15,019 bases of DNA. Source: Chrysochromulina tobinii. Its lineage: Eukaryota > Haptophyta > Prymnesiales > Chrysochromulinaceae. Location of the stretch: the NCBI GenBank assembly GCA_001275005.1, contig JWZX01002546.1:1-15019 (forward strand). Direction: 5' to 3'. A model generated the notes under the pieces. That model saw only the letters and a list, made by a program, of their open reading frames with translations, made no database searches and was not told the DNA's origin. Below are positions 1 through 7,960 of the stretch, piece by piece. Position numbers and translations under genes: made by a program. Within the stretch, counting starts at the first letter, position 1. Each line of letters opens with the position of its first letter.

Positions 1-43
1 GGACGCACGCACGGAGCACGAATTAAAGGGGGTCCGAGCCAGT

Positions 44-79
44 ACCCTGAAAGGCTGCTGCGCTCGCCTTTTTCAGGGT
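44..79. other. Imperfect hairpin upstream of gene 1
   Basis: The arms ACCCTGAAAGGC (44-55) and GCCTTTTTCAGGGT (66-79) pair over 12 bp with a 2-nt bulge around a 10-nt loop. It lies about 70 bp upstream of the first candidate ATG of gene 1. It could be a 5' UTR structure or the 3' end of a gene outside the window. No other feature is seen in bases 1-147. Confidence 0.45.
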
Positions 80-147
80 CCCCAGGATTTTCTTCGTCAG
101 TTTGTGCGATAAGAGAGGATCTTTTTTCAAAGTAATGTTTACAGTAC

Positions 148-1500
148 ATGTACACATGCTGCATGACAGAGTACGTACGGCCGTTCACGGCGTCCATGGA
201 TGTGGTCGCAGAACAGTTGTCGGCCGCGTCCTCGGCCCTCTCGGAGGCGCTCTCATTCGCGGTGCCATCGGTCCAGTCGCTCTCGTCCGCCATCGATGCC
301 GCAGAGGGCGCCTTGTCAGCCTGCGATGCGGCTGCCGACGCACTCATGCGCAGCGAAAAGCCTCATGGAGCTCTGGTCGATGCGGTTGCCACGATTGCGC
401 TCGCAGTGGAGGCGAGCGCTTCCGTAGCCGACGCGCTCAGCTTGAATGAATCGGCTCTGGCCGCACTGCACGACGACCTGCGCGCTATGCTCTACCGCGT
501 GCTGCTCGCAGCCATCCGTGGCCTGTGGGCGCCGACACGGGACGGCCGAATACAGGCGCCATCGACCACCAGCCCTCGTGCGGACGTGCCGAGCCGTGCA
601 GTTGAGACGGCGCTTCGGATCGCACTCCGTGTCATCGATGCCGAACACGACGAGGGCAGCCGCGATTCCCACGAGCCCACCGCTTCCCTTGACGTGCGCG
701 ACGCGGCAGCGGCGATGAGCTTGCGAGTGCTCGCCGCCGCCGCTCGCGAGCGCTCCGATCCGGCGGCGCTGCTCCTCGACGCCTGGAAAGCCGTGCTCGC
801 GCACGAGCTCCGCATGGCGCAGCTCGCCATCTCGGCGCTGCAGGGCACCGATCCGATGCCGTCGTCGCAATACGCCTCGGCGATCAGTCGACACGAAGCC
901 GCGATTCGTCACCACGAGCGCCTGCTACGCGCCGCGTCCGCTGGCGAGGTGGGCGTGCTGGCGAGCCGCCTGCTGCGCGGCGCCGAGGCGCGCGTAGCCG
1001 TGCGCCTCCGCCGTGCGCGTGAAGGGCAGCAGGTCCATTCACAGCAGGTCCATTCACAGCACGCCGAACGTATGGTGGCAGCGGTACTCGAGCTCCTCTG
1101 TACGCTCTGCTTTGCTGCCGCCGCGACCGCGACCGCCGCCGCGACCGCGACCGCCGCCGCGACCGCCACTCCCAACCCCGCCGCCGCCGCTGCCGCCGCT
1201 GCCGCCGCTGCCGCCGCTGCTGCTCCCGAAGCCGCCACGCTCGCACGTCCCGCCGTGTTTGGCGCACGTCCCGCCGCCATGGTCCGCGCCCAACACGACG
1301 CCATTGGTCGAGGCCCGCGTCCGCACGCGCCGCGGCGGGCGCTGGCGCCGTGTTGGGCATCGCTGGTGGCCCGCGTGTACCTGATGAGCGCGGCCTCGGG
1401 CACGAGCGCTTCGCCTGAGGAGGAGCGGCGGCTGCTGCGCGTGCAGGCGACCAACGCGCTCGGCGTGCTGCTTGGGTGCACGCTGCCCGCCGAGTGCGAG
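148..1500 (+). CDS. Segment 1 of the ARM/HEAT-like gene: N-terminal helical part
   Basis: This frame stays open to 1599, but its sense ends near 1500, after which it becomes Arg/Pro/Ser-rich. Residues about 17-300 are helical and Ala-rich. Two low-complexity insertions follow: a 15-bp duplication encoding QQVHS twice, and an Ala/Thr then poly-Ala tract at residues about 325-360. Helical sequence resumes with ARVYLMSAASG and ATNALGVLLGCTLPAE. At about 1500 the sense passes to the next frame (TATALLDEHLPAP). The shift needs an intron of length 2 modulo 3; I cannot choose one pair of splice sites. One possible pair is GT at 1465 with AG at 1531-1532. Confidence 0.55.
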
Positions 1501-4500
1501 CTGGGCCCACCGCCACGGCGCTCCTCGACGAGCACCTGCCAGCACCGGGGGCGCCCAACACGGCGCCAGCAGATCTGGAGTGCATCGAGCGCGCTCTGAT
1601 CCTTTCGCTGCGGCGTGTGAGCACGCCCACGCACGCGCGCGCGGTCCTCGCGCGCGGTGCAGCCACGTGGCTGCTCGCGCTCCATGATGCTCGCGCTGTC
1701 CCGGGCGATGCTCGCGCTGTCCCGGGCGATGCTCGCGCTGTCCCGGGCGATGCTCGCGCTGTCCCGGGCGGACCGTTGGCCGTCCTTCGCGCTGTCCCGG
1801 GCGATGCCATCCTTCGCGCTGTCCCGGGCGGACCCTTGGCCGCAGGACCGTTGGTTTCGTCAATGGCCACTCCAATCGACCTCGGCGACACCGAGAGCGA
1901 CGAGAGCGGCGCGCTCGGGGTCTTGAGCTCACTCTGCTCCGCCGCCGGCGCCGCGGGACTGCCCGCGCTGTCGCGTGCGGACTTGCGTCGCCTCGTCAAG
2001 CATGCATTCGAGACGCAATTGCGCCCCCCATCAGCCTCTCTACGAGGCGATCGGGCGGTGCGCACCTGCCGAGGGTGCCTCCAAGCGCTGTGTGGGGCGG
2101 CCGAGGTCGAGGCGGGCGCCGTGGTGGGCGCACGGGAGGACGCGAGCGAGGGGCAGGGCGCCAAGGGGAGCGCACTCCACCAGACAGCGTCCACCATTCG
2201 GCCAGCCTCGACTGAAAGGCTTGGGCGCCATGGTGGGCGCCATCCGCGCGCCACGAGGGAGTGGACGTTGGGCGCCGTGGTGGGCGCCATCGAGGTGCTC
2301 GTCGCGACGGCGCGCGTCGTCGTCCCCGCTGTGAATGCTCCCGCTGTGAACGCCCCCGCTGTGAATGCTCCCGATGGCGCCGACGGAGCGGCCGACGAGA
2401 TGGCGCCCAAGACGGGCGCCCGCCTCGAGCCCCCAGGTGAACGAGCTGCAGGTGGTGGCGGAGGAGCTTGCGTCGAGCATCGCCATCCTGGAGCGCAGGG
2501 AGGCCGTCGCGGGGCTCAGGCTGAATGAGGAGGCAGAGCTCGCCAAGGCCAAGAGAGGCCTGGTGGAGGTGCGGGAGGAGGCCGCGCGGGTCATGCACGA
2601 GGAGGTGCAGGACAGCGTGCGGATGAGCACGTGGGCCATGTCGAGCCTGACGAAACTGACGGAACTCGCCGCGACGACGACGTCAGTGCGCGAGGCGATC
2701 GTCCTCGCGGGTGGCCTCGAAGCGACGTGTGAGCTGCTCGAGTACGCGGCGGTGCTCGACGCCGTCGCGGGCGCGATGGGCTTTGATGGCGCTCCGCACG
2801 GCGCTCTGCCCAAAAAAGGATACACGAGCGCCCCCGTCACGAGCGCCGCCGCGGGCGCCAACAGCCAGCAGGCACCGCGCGGCGGCGGCTTCGGCGGCAA
2901 GGGCATGCCGTTGACCAAGGGTGGAGCAGGAGCATTGGAGGCGATGACCATCGACGCGACGCCGACGGCCTTCTCGGCGGCGTCTACGACGAGTGCCTTC
3001 TCGGCCATGGCCGCCGTCACGATCGCCGAGCTGCCGCCGTCCGCGGCGATGGCCGCCGCCACTGCTGCCGCGCGGCGCGGGCAACTTGCGCCACTGCCGC
3101 CCGCGCTGCTCGCGCATGCATCCTCTCTTCTCGTGGCGCTCACCTTCGCGGACGGTGCGGAGGCGGCGGGGGCGCCGTGTCGAGCACCGACCGTTGGATG
3201 CCGTTACGGCGGCTGGCGGTGAAGGGATGGGCCCGGTGACGAAACTCGGAGGGGTGGGCCACGTGGCGGCGACGAAACTTGGAGGGGTGGGCCACGTGGC
3301 GGCGGGCGGCGGCGGCGCCCCACCAAGTTTCGTCACCGGGGCTCCCGTCCTCCTTCGCTTATGCTCAGCAGTCGCCGGTGGGCTTCGCTCTCGCTCGGAC
3401 GGCGCAACGGCTGGCTCGGGCGACGTAACGTCTGGCTCGGTCGGCGCCGCCGACGCCGATGCGGGCCCGAGGGCACAGCAGCCCGCAGACGAGAGGTCCT
3501 CCGATGTGGAGGTCGCTGCGCCGGGCGCTGCGCCGGGTTCGTCAGGTTCGTCAGGTTCGTCCGCGCACGCTGGCGCCGCATCCCGCTCCACCCCGCTGCT
3601 CCCCCCGCTGCTCCGCATTGCCGACCTTGTCATCGCCGACCTTGCAATCGCGAGCGCGTCTCTCTTTGCCGCTCGTCAAGGGAATCGTGTGCCCACATGC
3701 CCGGCTCGGGCGGCGTGCACGATGGCGCTGCGCACCCTCCTTCGCACGCCGGCCAACGGCGAGGCGCTCGCTGCGGCGCTCGAGCGCGCGGCGACACGTG
3801 CACTGCCCACCGACATGGCGAGCGTGGCTGACGCGGTGGACGCACTCGCGGCGCTGCTTGCGGCGGGCGTGGAGGGCCCTGCAGGCACCGCCGTGCCTCA
3901 TCTGCAACTGATGCTCGCCACGGCGCTCGAGCGCGCGATGCGCAGCGCCGAGGCCGCGCACCATCTGCGTGGCTCGTCGTCGCCGTCGGCGCCCATTCAC
4001 ATCCTCCCGGCCGCCCTCTCCCTCATGGTCGACGAGTCGCACGCGCACCTGAGCGCGGGCGTCGCGCTCCTGGAGCGCCTGTGCGCCACGCGCGCCGGTC
4101 GCGGCGCGCTCGTGGCGCACGGGCATGTCGTTGCGCATCTCGCGCAGCTCCTCGCGCATGATGCAAGCGCCGTTCTAGGCGCCGTGCTGCGCGCGCTCCT
4201 GGCGCTCGCGGCGGACGCGTCGACGTGGCGCGCGCTCGCGACGACGCCGGAGGTCATGCAAGCGCTGCTCGACCTTGTCGATTGCGAGCGCACAGCCAAC
4301 CCGCAGGCGCCGGCCGTCGCCTCGGCCGAGGGCTCGCACCTCGGCAAGGCGCTGCAGGTGCTGCGCACGCTCGCGAGCCGCGACCCTGGCCTGTACGCCA
4401 CCCTCGACGAACATCCCGCGGTGGCGGACCTAGGGCTCTCGAAGTCGTGGCGTTCGAGTGGAGGTTTTACAAAGGGATCTTCTCCCCTTCTAGAGATACC

Positions 4501-4504
4501 CTGA
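148..4504 (+). CDS. Large Ala-rich alpha-solenoid (ARM/HEAT-like) protein, spliced or broken, four frame segments
   Basis: I do not recognise a named family. Four consecutive plus-strand open segments (about 148-1500, 1500-2330, 2437-3180 and 3180-4504) share one character: Ala/Leu-rich amphipathic helices, strong G/C at third positions and little low-complexity sequence outside the tandem repeats. Patterns such as VREAIVLAGGLEATCELLEY and GVALLERLCATRAGRGALVA resemble armadillo/HEAT helices, so a scaffold role is plausible; that is inference. Each segment ends by running into another frame where the helical pattern resumes, which implies introns near 1500, 2331-2436 and 3180-3370, or frameshifts in a decaying gene. 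Three in-frame ATGs (148, 163, 196) are possible starts; the base composition becomes coding-like at about 196. The stop is TGA at 4502-4504. The gene converges on the AP2-like gene. Exact exon borders are not resolved. Confidence 0.55.
1030..1059 (+). repeat. 15-bp direct duplication in gene 1
   Basis: CAGGTCCATTCACAG occurs twice in perfect tandem (1030-1044, 1045-1059) and encodes QVHSQ twice. A GT lies just upstream at 1019 (GTGAAG) and the copies end in CACAG, so the stretch looks intron-like. Removing 1019-1059 (41 nt), however, would break the frame that continues downstream, so I take it as an in-frame coding duplication. Confidence 0.7.
1117..1230 (+). repeat. GC-only simple repeats encoding Ala/Thr and poly-Ala
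   Basis: An 18-bp period (GCGACCGCGACCGCCGCC) repeated about 2.7 times is followed, after a short CCCAAC spacer, by a 9-bp GCCGCCGCT period repeated about four times. Both periods are multiples of three, giving an ATAT-type stretch and then about 16 alanines. Length polymorphism between strains would be expected here. Confidence 0.75.
1503..2330 (+). CDS. Segment 2 of the ARM/HEAT-like gene
   Basis: In the second frame the helical pattern continues (CIERALILSLRRVSTPTHA, then GAATWLLALH). It then enters a 21-bp minisatellite that encodes repeats of DARAVPG. A short acidic linker follows (IDLGDTESDES, around 1878-1910), then another helical stretch (LGVLSSLCSAAGAAGLPALS, DLRRLVKHAFE). From about 2100 the sequence is Gly/Ala-rich with repeated copies of GGGCGCC-containing palindromic words and looks less like folded protein; it may be partly intronic. 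The segment is taken to end before the candidate GT donor at 2331. Confidence 0.45.
1686..1850 (+). repeat. 21-bp minisatellite in gene 1
   Basis: Four perfect tandem 21-bp units (1686-1706, 1707-1727, 1728-1748, 1749-1769), each holding CTCGCGCTGTCCCGGG, are followed by two degenerate copies that share the CGCGCTGTCCCGGG core, separated by GGACCGTTGGCC and GGACCCTTGGCC words. In the gene frame they read DARAVPG repeats. Six near-identical cores imply recent expansion. Confidence 0.8.
2101..2294 (+). repeat. Dispersed copies of a GGGCGCC-palindrome word in gene 1
   Basis: The words GGGCGCCGTGGTGGGCGC (near 2117), GGGCGCCATGGTGGGCGCC (near 2223) and GGGCGCCGTGGTGGGCGCC (near 2271) are nearly self-complementary (GGCGCC on both sides of ATGGT or GTGGT). 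The last two are preceded by TTG and followed by ATC, at about 48-bp spacing. They fall in the least protein-like part of segment 2. Confidence 0.5.
2325..2369 (+). repeat. 15-bp minisatellite (3 units) at the segment 2/3 junction
   Basis: Three tandem units begin at 2325, 2340 and 2355. The first and third are CCCGCTGTGAATGCT; the second ends GTGAACGCC. Each unit contains GTGAA, a good splice-donor start, in the same phase. They encode PAVNA repeats if translated. Confidence 0.75.
2331..2436 (+). other. Candidate 106-nt intron in gene 1
   Basis: GTGAAT at 2331 is a plausible donor and CCCCCAG ending at 2436 a plausible acceptor after a C-rich tract. The length is 1 modulo 3 and the phase is 0, exactly what is needed to pass from the second frame to the third and to join a Val/Ala-rich stretch to VNELQVVAEEL. 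GTs at 2346, 2361 and 2295 are equally in phase, so the donor is uncertain. Confidence 0.35.
2437..3180 (+). CDS. Segment 3 of the ARM/HEAT-like gene: coiled-coil then ARM-like helices
   Basis: The segment is taken to begin just after the AG at 2435-2436, where the frame reads VNELQVVAEELASS. The first ~55 residues are Glu/Arg/Leu-rich and fit a coiled coil or a long helix pair. The next stretch (TSVREAIVLAGGLEATCELL) is the best armadillo-like signature in the gene. A Gly/Ala/Thr-rich linker and a helical stretch (LPPALLAHASSLLVALTFAD) follow. The frame then becomes nonsense and stops at 3222. An upstream ATG at 2374, inside this open frame, could start a separate shorter protein instead. 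Confidence 0.5.
3181..4504 (+). CDS. Segment 4 of the ARM/HEAT-like gene: C-terminal helical part
   Basis: This frame is open from 2993, but its first part is Arg/Pro-rich noise. From about 3350 it reads as protein: an Ala/Gly/Ser-rich linker (with a short TTCGTCAGG repeat encoding SSGSSGSS near 3540-3562), then about 270 residues of Leu/Ala-rich helices. Good examples are VADAVDALAALLAAGVEG, PHLQLMLATALERAMRSAE and AVLGAVLRALLALAADA. The last ~20 residues after GLSKSWRSS differ in composition and may be read-through of a drop in G/C content. The stop is TGA at 4502-4504. This is the most convincing coding stretch of the gene. Confidence 0.6.
3232..3342. repeat. Foldback (inverted repeat) inside gene 1
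   Basis: CCCGGTGACGAAACTCGG (from 3232) is answered by CCAAGTTTCGTCACCGGG (3323-3340). The first 15 bases pair perfectly, followed by one G-T wobble. The inner copy GACGAAACTTGG (3271-3282) matches the right arm perfectly over 12 bp. The loop is G/C-rich and the whole lies where the coding frame changes, so it may sit in an intron or be a small inserted element. Confidence 0.7.
3238..3303 (+). repeat. 33-bp tandem duplication
   Basis: Two 33-bp copies (3238-3270, 3271-3303) start GACGAAACT and end GGCCACGTGGCGGC, with a single C/T difference. They read as TKLGGVGHVAA twice in the third-segment frame shift region. They form the left and inner part of the larger foldback described separately. 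Confidence 0.8.
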
Positions 4505-5090
4505 AAGTAGGTAGGCCATAGCCGATATGTACAATGTAGAAGACTAGAAGTCACGTCCGGTCAGCCGGGGATCGCCGTCGCGCATGGTCTCCACACTGAC
4601 GACGGCATACACTCTGCGACCGTGCGTAGTACGGACGGTTCGGTTAGCGTACGGTACAGACGTCCTCTACTTGGTCTACACGAGGTACACTCAGTAAACA
4701 CGACACGACGACAGTTGCATATCGTCTCTTATCGTCTCAGCGCACGTACAGTCCCAGGTTTTGGGGGTCTCTCAGCGCTTCATAGGTGCACTGCGGCGTG
4801 TGGCGGCTGCCGACACAACACACATCTCACCGCGCATCTCACACGTCCGGCTCGACCGTCCTGGGCTCGTGGGTGGAGTGTTGTTTCTACAGTAGTGACT
4901 CTAAGGTTACTTACACGCGAGGGTGTGCCGCGTAGCAGCTACAAGCACTTTTCTCGCTCCCGCCCACCCAGGTATCGAACACAACAGTACAGGCAGCGCG
5001 ATCGCCCCTCCTCGACGCCGTTCTGGTATTCGCGACACTCGACTCGGATGGCTCGCCGTTGGGGCAGGGGACGTCCGTCGACCATCCCCA
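4505..5090. other. Convergent intergenic region between genes 1 and 2
   Basis: This is 586 bp of lower-GC sequence between two facing 3' ends. An open frame (4622-5098 +) crosses it but lacks protein-like composition and ends inside the AP2-like gene. No hairpin, tRNA or AATAAA was found by eye. It presumably holds both 3' UTRs. It contains many GTAC and TACGG words without clear periodicity. Confidence 0.5.
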
Positions 5091-6584
5091 TCAAATGACT
5101 TGCACTTCCACATGCGGCGCACCATCCTCGTCATCGTCACTCCAGAACTCGACTGCCACCGCGTCGACGATATGATGATCATAGCACTCACCATCGCAGA
5201 TGCCACCATCGATATCATCATCACAGTTGTCATCATCGCTCTCCCCAGACTCCTCCTCGTCAGGCAGCATCCCGCGCTTGCGCTTGCCAGCCACATAGCT
5301 GGCAGGAGGCCCCTGGGTGGTCTTGGCTCTCTTTTGCAGCTGAGTCACGATTGTCATCAGCTCTGAATCGTCTCTGAGAGCCCGTGCGATGGTCAGGGCC
5401 GCAGCCTCCGCGCTGGCATGACTACCGAGGTAAAGCGCGCCACTTGTGCGCCGGGCTTTCTTCAATTGCTTCCTGATGGATTGTAGCTGAAGCTGTCGAT
5501 CGCCAGACTTGGTCCTGCCAGGCCTCGACTGTTGACCGCTGCATCCAGAGGAAGCTGCGGCATCAGGGATTTCATGAACACCTTCGTCTGCCTTGTTTTT
5601 ACGGTCACGGCCACATCCCACGAAGATGATCGCCACCCAAACTGGAAGAGACGCCGAGGTGCCAGGCGAAGTCCTGCGAGAGACCCCCCAATACTCGTCA
5701 CTATTGTGCTTGCGTCGTAGACAAAGGCCCTCCTCTCCTGCAATGCGCGTGGCCTCCGATGAAGACAGCTCACGAAGTTCCACAAGCTCCCAGCCGTTTC
5801 GACGTGGTTTGGCCAGTTCAGCGCTCCTTTCAGGGCCGAGCTTGCGAGCGATTGCCAGAGCAGCTTCATGCGCGGACGTGAAATACCCTAATTCGCCACC
5901 AGCGCCTAACCTGCTGTCTCTGGAGCCCGGTAGTTGCGCTCGATACGGCCTTGCCTTAAGATCAGGTCGCTTTGAAACACCATGAAACCCCGATGCTGCA
6001 ACAGAATTCGCCGGTAGAGTCAGCCCCTCAGTCTGAGCAGCTTGCCTCACCTCCTCTTCGGTCATGCCAACAACTGGTTTTGCTGACTTCTTTGCCTGCT
6101 TCACTGCCTCCATTTCAACGAGTCGGGCGGCCGCAGTTGGATACTTTCGTGCAAGCGCAAGTGCAGCCTCCTCCGGGCACGCAAAAGTGCCGAGCGTGAT
6201 GGGATTACTCTTGGATTTTGCGCCGGCACCAGGAAGTCCACGAACGGACGCTTTGAATTTGTGTCCTCTCTTGGAAACACCCCAAAACCCGAATGGCGTG
6301 CCGTCCTTGCGAGCCAGCACTAAACCCTCTGCTGCTGCTGCTGCAATGGCCTCGTCCGCCGTGAGCGGCTGGGGCGCTTCCATGGGCCCTTCGCCACTCG
6401 CCTCCGCGGCCTCTGCCGCCACTCGATCCGCCCCAATGTGCCTCGCGTCCTTCATGTCGTCATGTTCGCGTTGGTTCATGTAAACCTGGGCGCGTTGGTT
6501 GTTGCGTCCGCCCGCCGTAGAGAATCGGCAGGATCGGCGACCCCTTTTGTGGTTTTCCGTTTCGTCACGTTTCACAAAACGCAT
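5091..6584 (-). CDS. Protein with three AP2-like DNA-binding units
   Basis: Three units each have a short helix ending EGLxL followed by an AP2/ERF-like fold. Unit 1 (residues about 75-147) has GFWGVSKR and then LGTFACPEEAALALARKY. Unit 2 (about 174-248) has GFHGVSKR and LGYFTSAHEAALAIARKL. Unit 3 (about 272-402) has EYWGVSRR and LYLGSHASAEAAALTIARAL, interrupted by about 60 extra residues. AP2 domains bind DNA through a three-stranded sheet, so a nuclear DNA-binding role is likely; targets are unknown. A basic GKRKRG (433-438) could be a nuclear signal, followed by a Glu/Asp-rich tail. The protein is 497 residues from the first ATG; ATGs at 6479 and 6455 lie closer to the rise in G/C content and are better starts. 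It is divergent from the receptor gene and convergent with gene 1. It could also be a derivative of AP2-type mobile-element proteins; I see no integrase or nuclease motif. Confidence 0.75.
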   Translation of the reverse strand: MRFVKRDETENHKRGRRSCRFSTAGGRNNQRAQVYMNQREHDDMKDARHIGADRVAAEAAEASGEGPMEAPQPLTADEAIAAAAAEGLVLARKDGTPFGFWGVSKRGHKFKASVRGLPGAGAKSKSNPITLGTFACPEEAALALARKYPTAAARLVEMEAVKQAKKSAKPVVGMTEEEVRQAAQTEGLTLPANSVAASGFHGVSKRPDLKARPYRAQLPGSRDSRLGAGGELGYFTSAHEAALAIARKLGPERSAELAKPRRNGWELVELRELSSSEATRIAGEEGLCLRRKHNSDEYWGVSRRTSPGTSASLPVWVAIIFVGCGRDRKNKADEGVHEIPDAAASSGCSGQQSRPGRTKSGDRQLQLQSIRKQLKKARRTSGALYLGSHASAEAAALTIARALRDDSELMTIVTQLQKRAKTTQGPPASYVAGKRKRGMLPDEEESGESDDDNCDDDIDGGICDGECYDHHIVDAVAVEFWSDDDEDGAPHVEVQVI

Positions 6585-6784
6585 AATGGACTACGCTACT
6601 AAGCCTACTTCGCGTCGACGTGCTCTCTTGCGGATCGTTTTTATGGTCAGTCTCAGTTCCGAGGCGGACCGAGTTTTAACAGCCACAGTTCACAGGAGTC
6701 TTCGCTTTCCTCTCTCCGGCGCTTGTACACCTTGCTTGGTCACCTTGGTGGGCTCGCTCGCGTCATCAGCTTCTCGCGTCACAC
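6480..6784. promoter_or_regulatory. Divergent promoter region, AP2-like gene / receptor gene
   Basis: About 200-300 bp of lower-GC sequence separate the two divergent starts (6785 on plus; 6584, 6479 or 6455 on minus). No clear TATA box or repeated motif was found by eye. The two genes probably share this control region. Confidence 0.4.
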
Positions 6785-7960
6785 ATGGGTTGGTACTGGT
6801 GGATAAGCGATGGAAACTGGTGGATAAGCGACCCCAGTGTGGCCGTGCTTTGCGGAGTCAGCGCACTCGGGGACCTCTGCGTCCTCTCCATCGTCGCATT
6901 GCAAAAGCGGCGCACGTCCGATCCTATGAGGATGCTCTGCTTCTTTGCAGTTGCAGACCTGTTGTGCATGCTGCTGCAAGTGCCCGGGCACCCGCAGAAA
7001 CCCACCTGGTGCTCCGTGCAGGGTGCCGCGTACTGGGGAACCAAATGGTCCTCTTGGTTGTGGACGATGGCATACGCACACGTAGTGCGCAAGGCCATTG
7101 CGAGCGCTACTGGTAAATATCGCAGCCCCCGCACTGGGCGGCACTGCCGGATCCACTTGCTCTGCTGGGCTCTGCCGCTGCTGCTGGCGCTCCTCGGGTT
7201 CTTCAACCCGTTTGGCGGGAGCTCGCTCTTTGGCGCGAGCGAGACATTCTCCGCGAGGGACTCTAATGGGAGCATTGACGAAATGTATTGTGACTTTGTG
7301 CTTCCAGAATGGAACATGGCGGGTCAATCCGTCTGCCTCCTCGCCATCCTTTACAATGTGTACACGTACGTCGTCGTGCACTTGTTCGTGCACACGACGC
7401 TCTCCTCGAACCTCGAGTCGCTGCCGTCGCCCGAGCGCGACGCCGCGCGGCTGCGCCTTCGCCTCTGGCCGCGCTTCGTCCTGTATTCTCTCAGCTTCCT
7501 CATCACTCAGCTGCCTGCCCTGATCGTTCTCTTGCTCGCATGGCCCTTCGAGATCTACACGCGACCGATTTCCGGAGGCTATGGGGAGGGTGCTGATTGG
7601 CTCTGCACCGCAGCCGACGCGGCAGCCCAGCTACACGGGGCTCTGAATGCCCTCGTCTTCTGCTGCACGAACGCGCGCGCTGCGCTGCTGCAGCAGATGC
7701 ACCCGTGCTGTGTCGGCGGCTGCTGCGGCTGCGGCGCCTGCGGCTGCGGCGGATGCTTGTCCACTCCGACGGAGGAGAGCTCAAATGGCCGTTGCTTCGC
7801 TCCCGTTTCGGACGAGCCCAGCGGGCACGAGCGCACCGCCGGGCTGCTCGAGCACAACAGCCCATGGCCATGCAGCCATGAGGACGCACGTCACGACGCG
7901 CCTGGGTTACAACCCCAGTCCCCATACACTCCAAGGCGTGGAATCGGGCTGGGCTGGTAA
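6785..7960 (+). CDS. Seven-transmembrane receptor, cAMP-receptor-like GPCR
   Basis: The 391-residue product has seven hydrophobic segments at about 18-40, 47-66, 82-104, 122-141, 180-203, 230-254 and 273-296. WCSVQG (Cys76) at the start of TM3 and YCDF (Cys169) in the second extracellular loop are placed to form the usual GPCR disulphide. TM7 (LHGALNALVFCCTN) resembles the cAMP-receptor/secretin-like group (LQGxLNxLVY-type), which favours a slime-mould-CAR-like receptor signalling through a heterotrimeric G protein at the plasma membrane. The ligand is unknown. The cytoplasmic tail begins with a Cys/Gly cluster (308-324; ten Cys), a possible palmitoylation site, then is Ser/Pro-rich. The start at 6785 gives a short N-terminus with a WWISD duplication and no signal peptide. 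No intron is needed. It faces the EF-hand gene. Confidence 0.75.
   Translation: MGWYWWISDGNWWISDPSVAVLCGVSALGDLCVLSIVALQKRRTSDPMRMLCFFAVADLLCMLLQVPGHPQKPTWCSVQGAAYWGTKWSSWLWTMAYAHVVRKAIASATGKYRSPRTGRHCRIHLLCWALPLLLALLGFFNPFGGSSLFGASETFSARDSNGSIDEMYCDFVLPEWNMAGQSVCLLAILYNVYTYVVVHLFVHTTLSSNLESLPSPERDAARLRLRLWPRFVLYSLSFLITQLPALIVLLLAWPFEIYTRPISGGYGEGADWLCTAADAAAQLHGALNALVFCCTNARAALLQQMHPCCVGGCCGCGACGCGGCLSTPTEESSNGRCFAPVSDEPSGHERTAGLLEHNSPWPCSHEDARHDAPGLQPQSPYTPRRGIGLGW
6796..6832 (+). repeat. 16-bp direct repeat at the receptor start
   Basis: ACTGGTGGATAAGCGA occurs twice, with starts 21 bp apart, and encodes WWISD twice in the extracellular N-terminus. The spacing is a multiple of three, so the frame is kept. 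Confidence 0.7.

Noticed and set aside
1019-1059. GTGAAG...CACAG as a 41-nt intron
   Set aside because: Too short and not a multiple of three, although the same frame clearly continues downstream.
884-2410. Long antisense ORF (508 codons) and similar Arg/Pro/Gly-rich minus frames over gene 1
   Set aside because: High G/C makes long shadow frames; composition is repetitive Arg/Pro/Ala with no domain, and the plus strand reads as helical protein.
2040-3143. Antisense 367-codon ORF
   Set aside because: Shadow of segments 2 and 3 of gene 1, with no recognisable motif.
43-4508. TACCCTGAAAG shared between 43-53 and 4497-4507, as possible terminal repeats around gene 1
   Set aside because: Only 11 bp, no flanking duplication, and one copy belongs to a hairpin the other lacks.
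4505-5090. tRNA or small RNA genes in the gaps
   Set aside because: No A-box/B-box pair or cloverleaf could be assembled by eye here or in the other gaps.
4622-5098. Plus-strand ORF in the convergent gap
   Set aside because: Composition is not protein-like, and it runs into the 3' end of the AP2-like gene; probably chance.
6337-6356. GCTGCTGCTGCTGC tract as a disease-type triplet repeat
   Set aside because: Short alanine run in the AP2-like protein; ordinary in this G/C-rich sequence.
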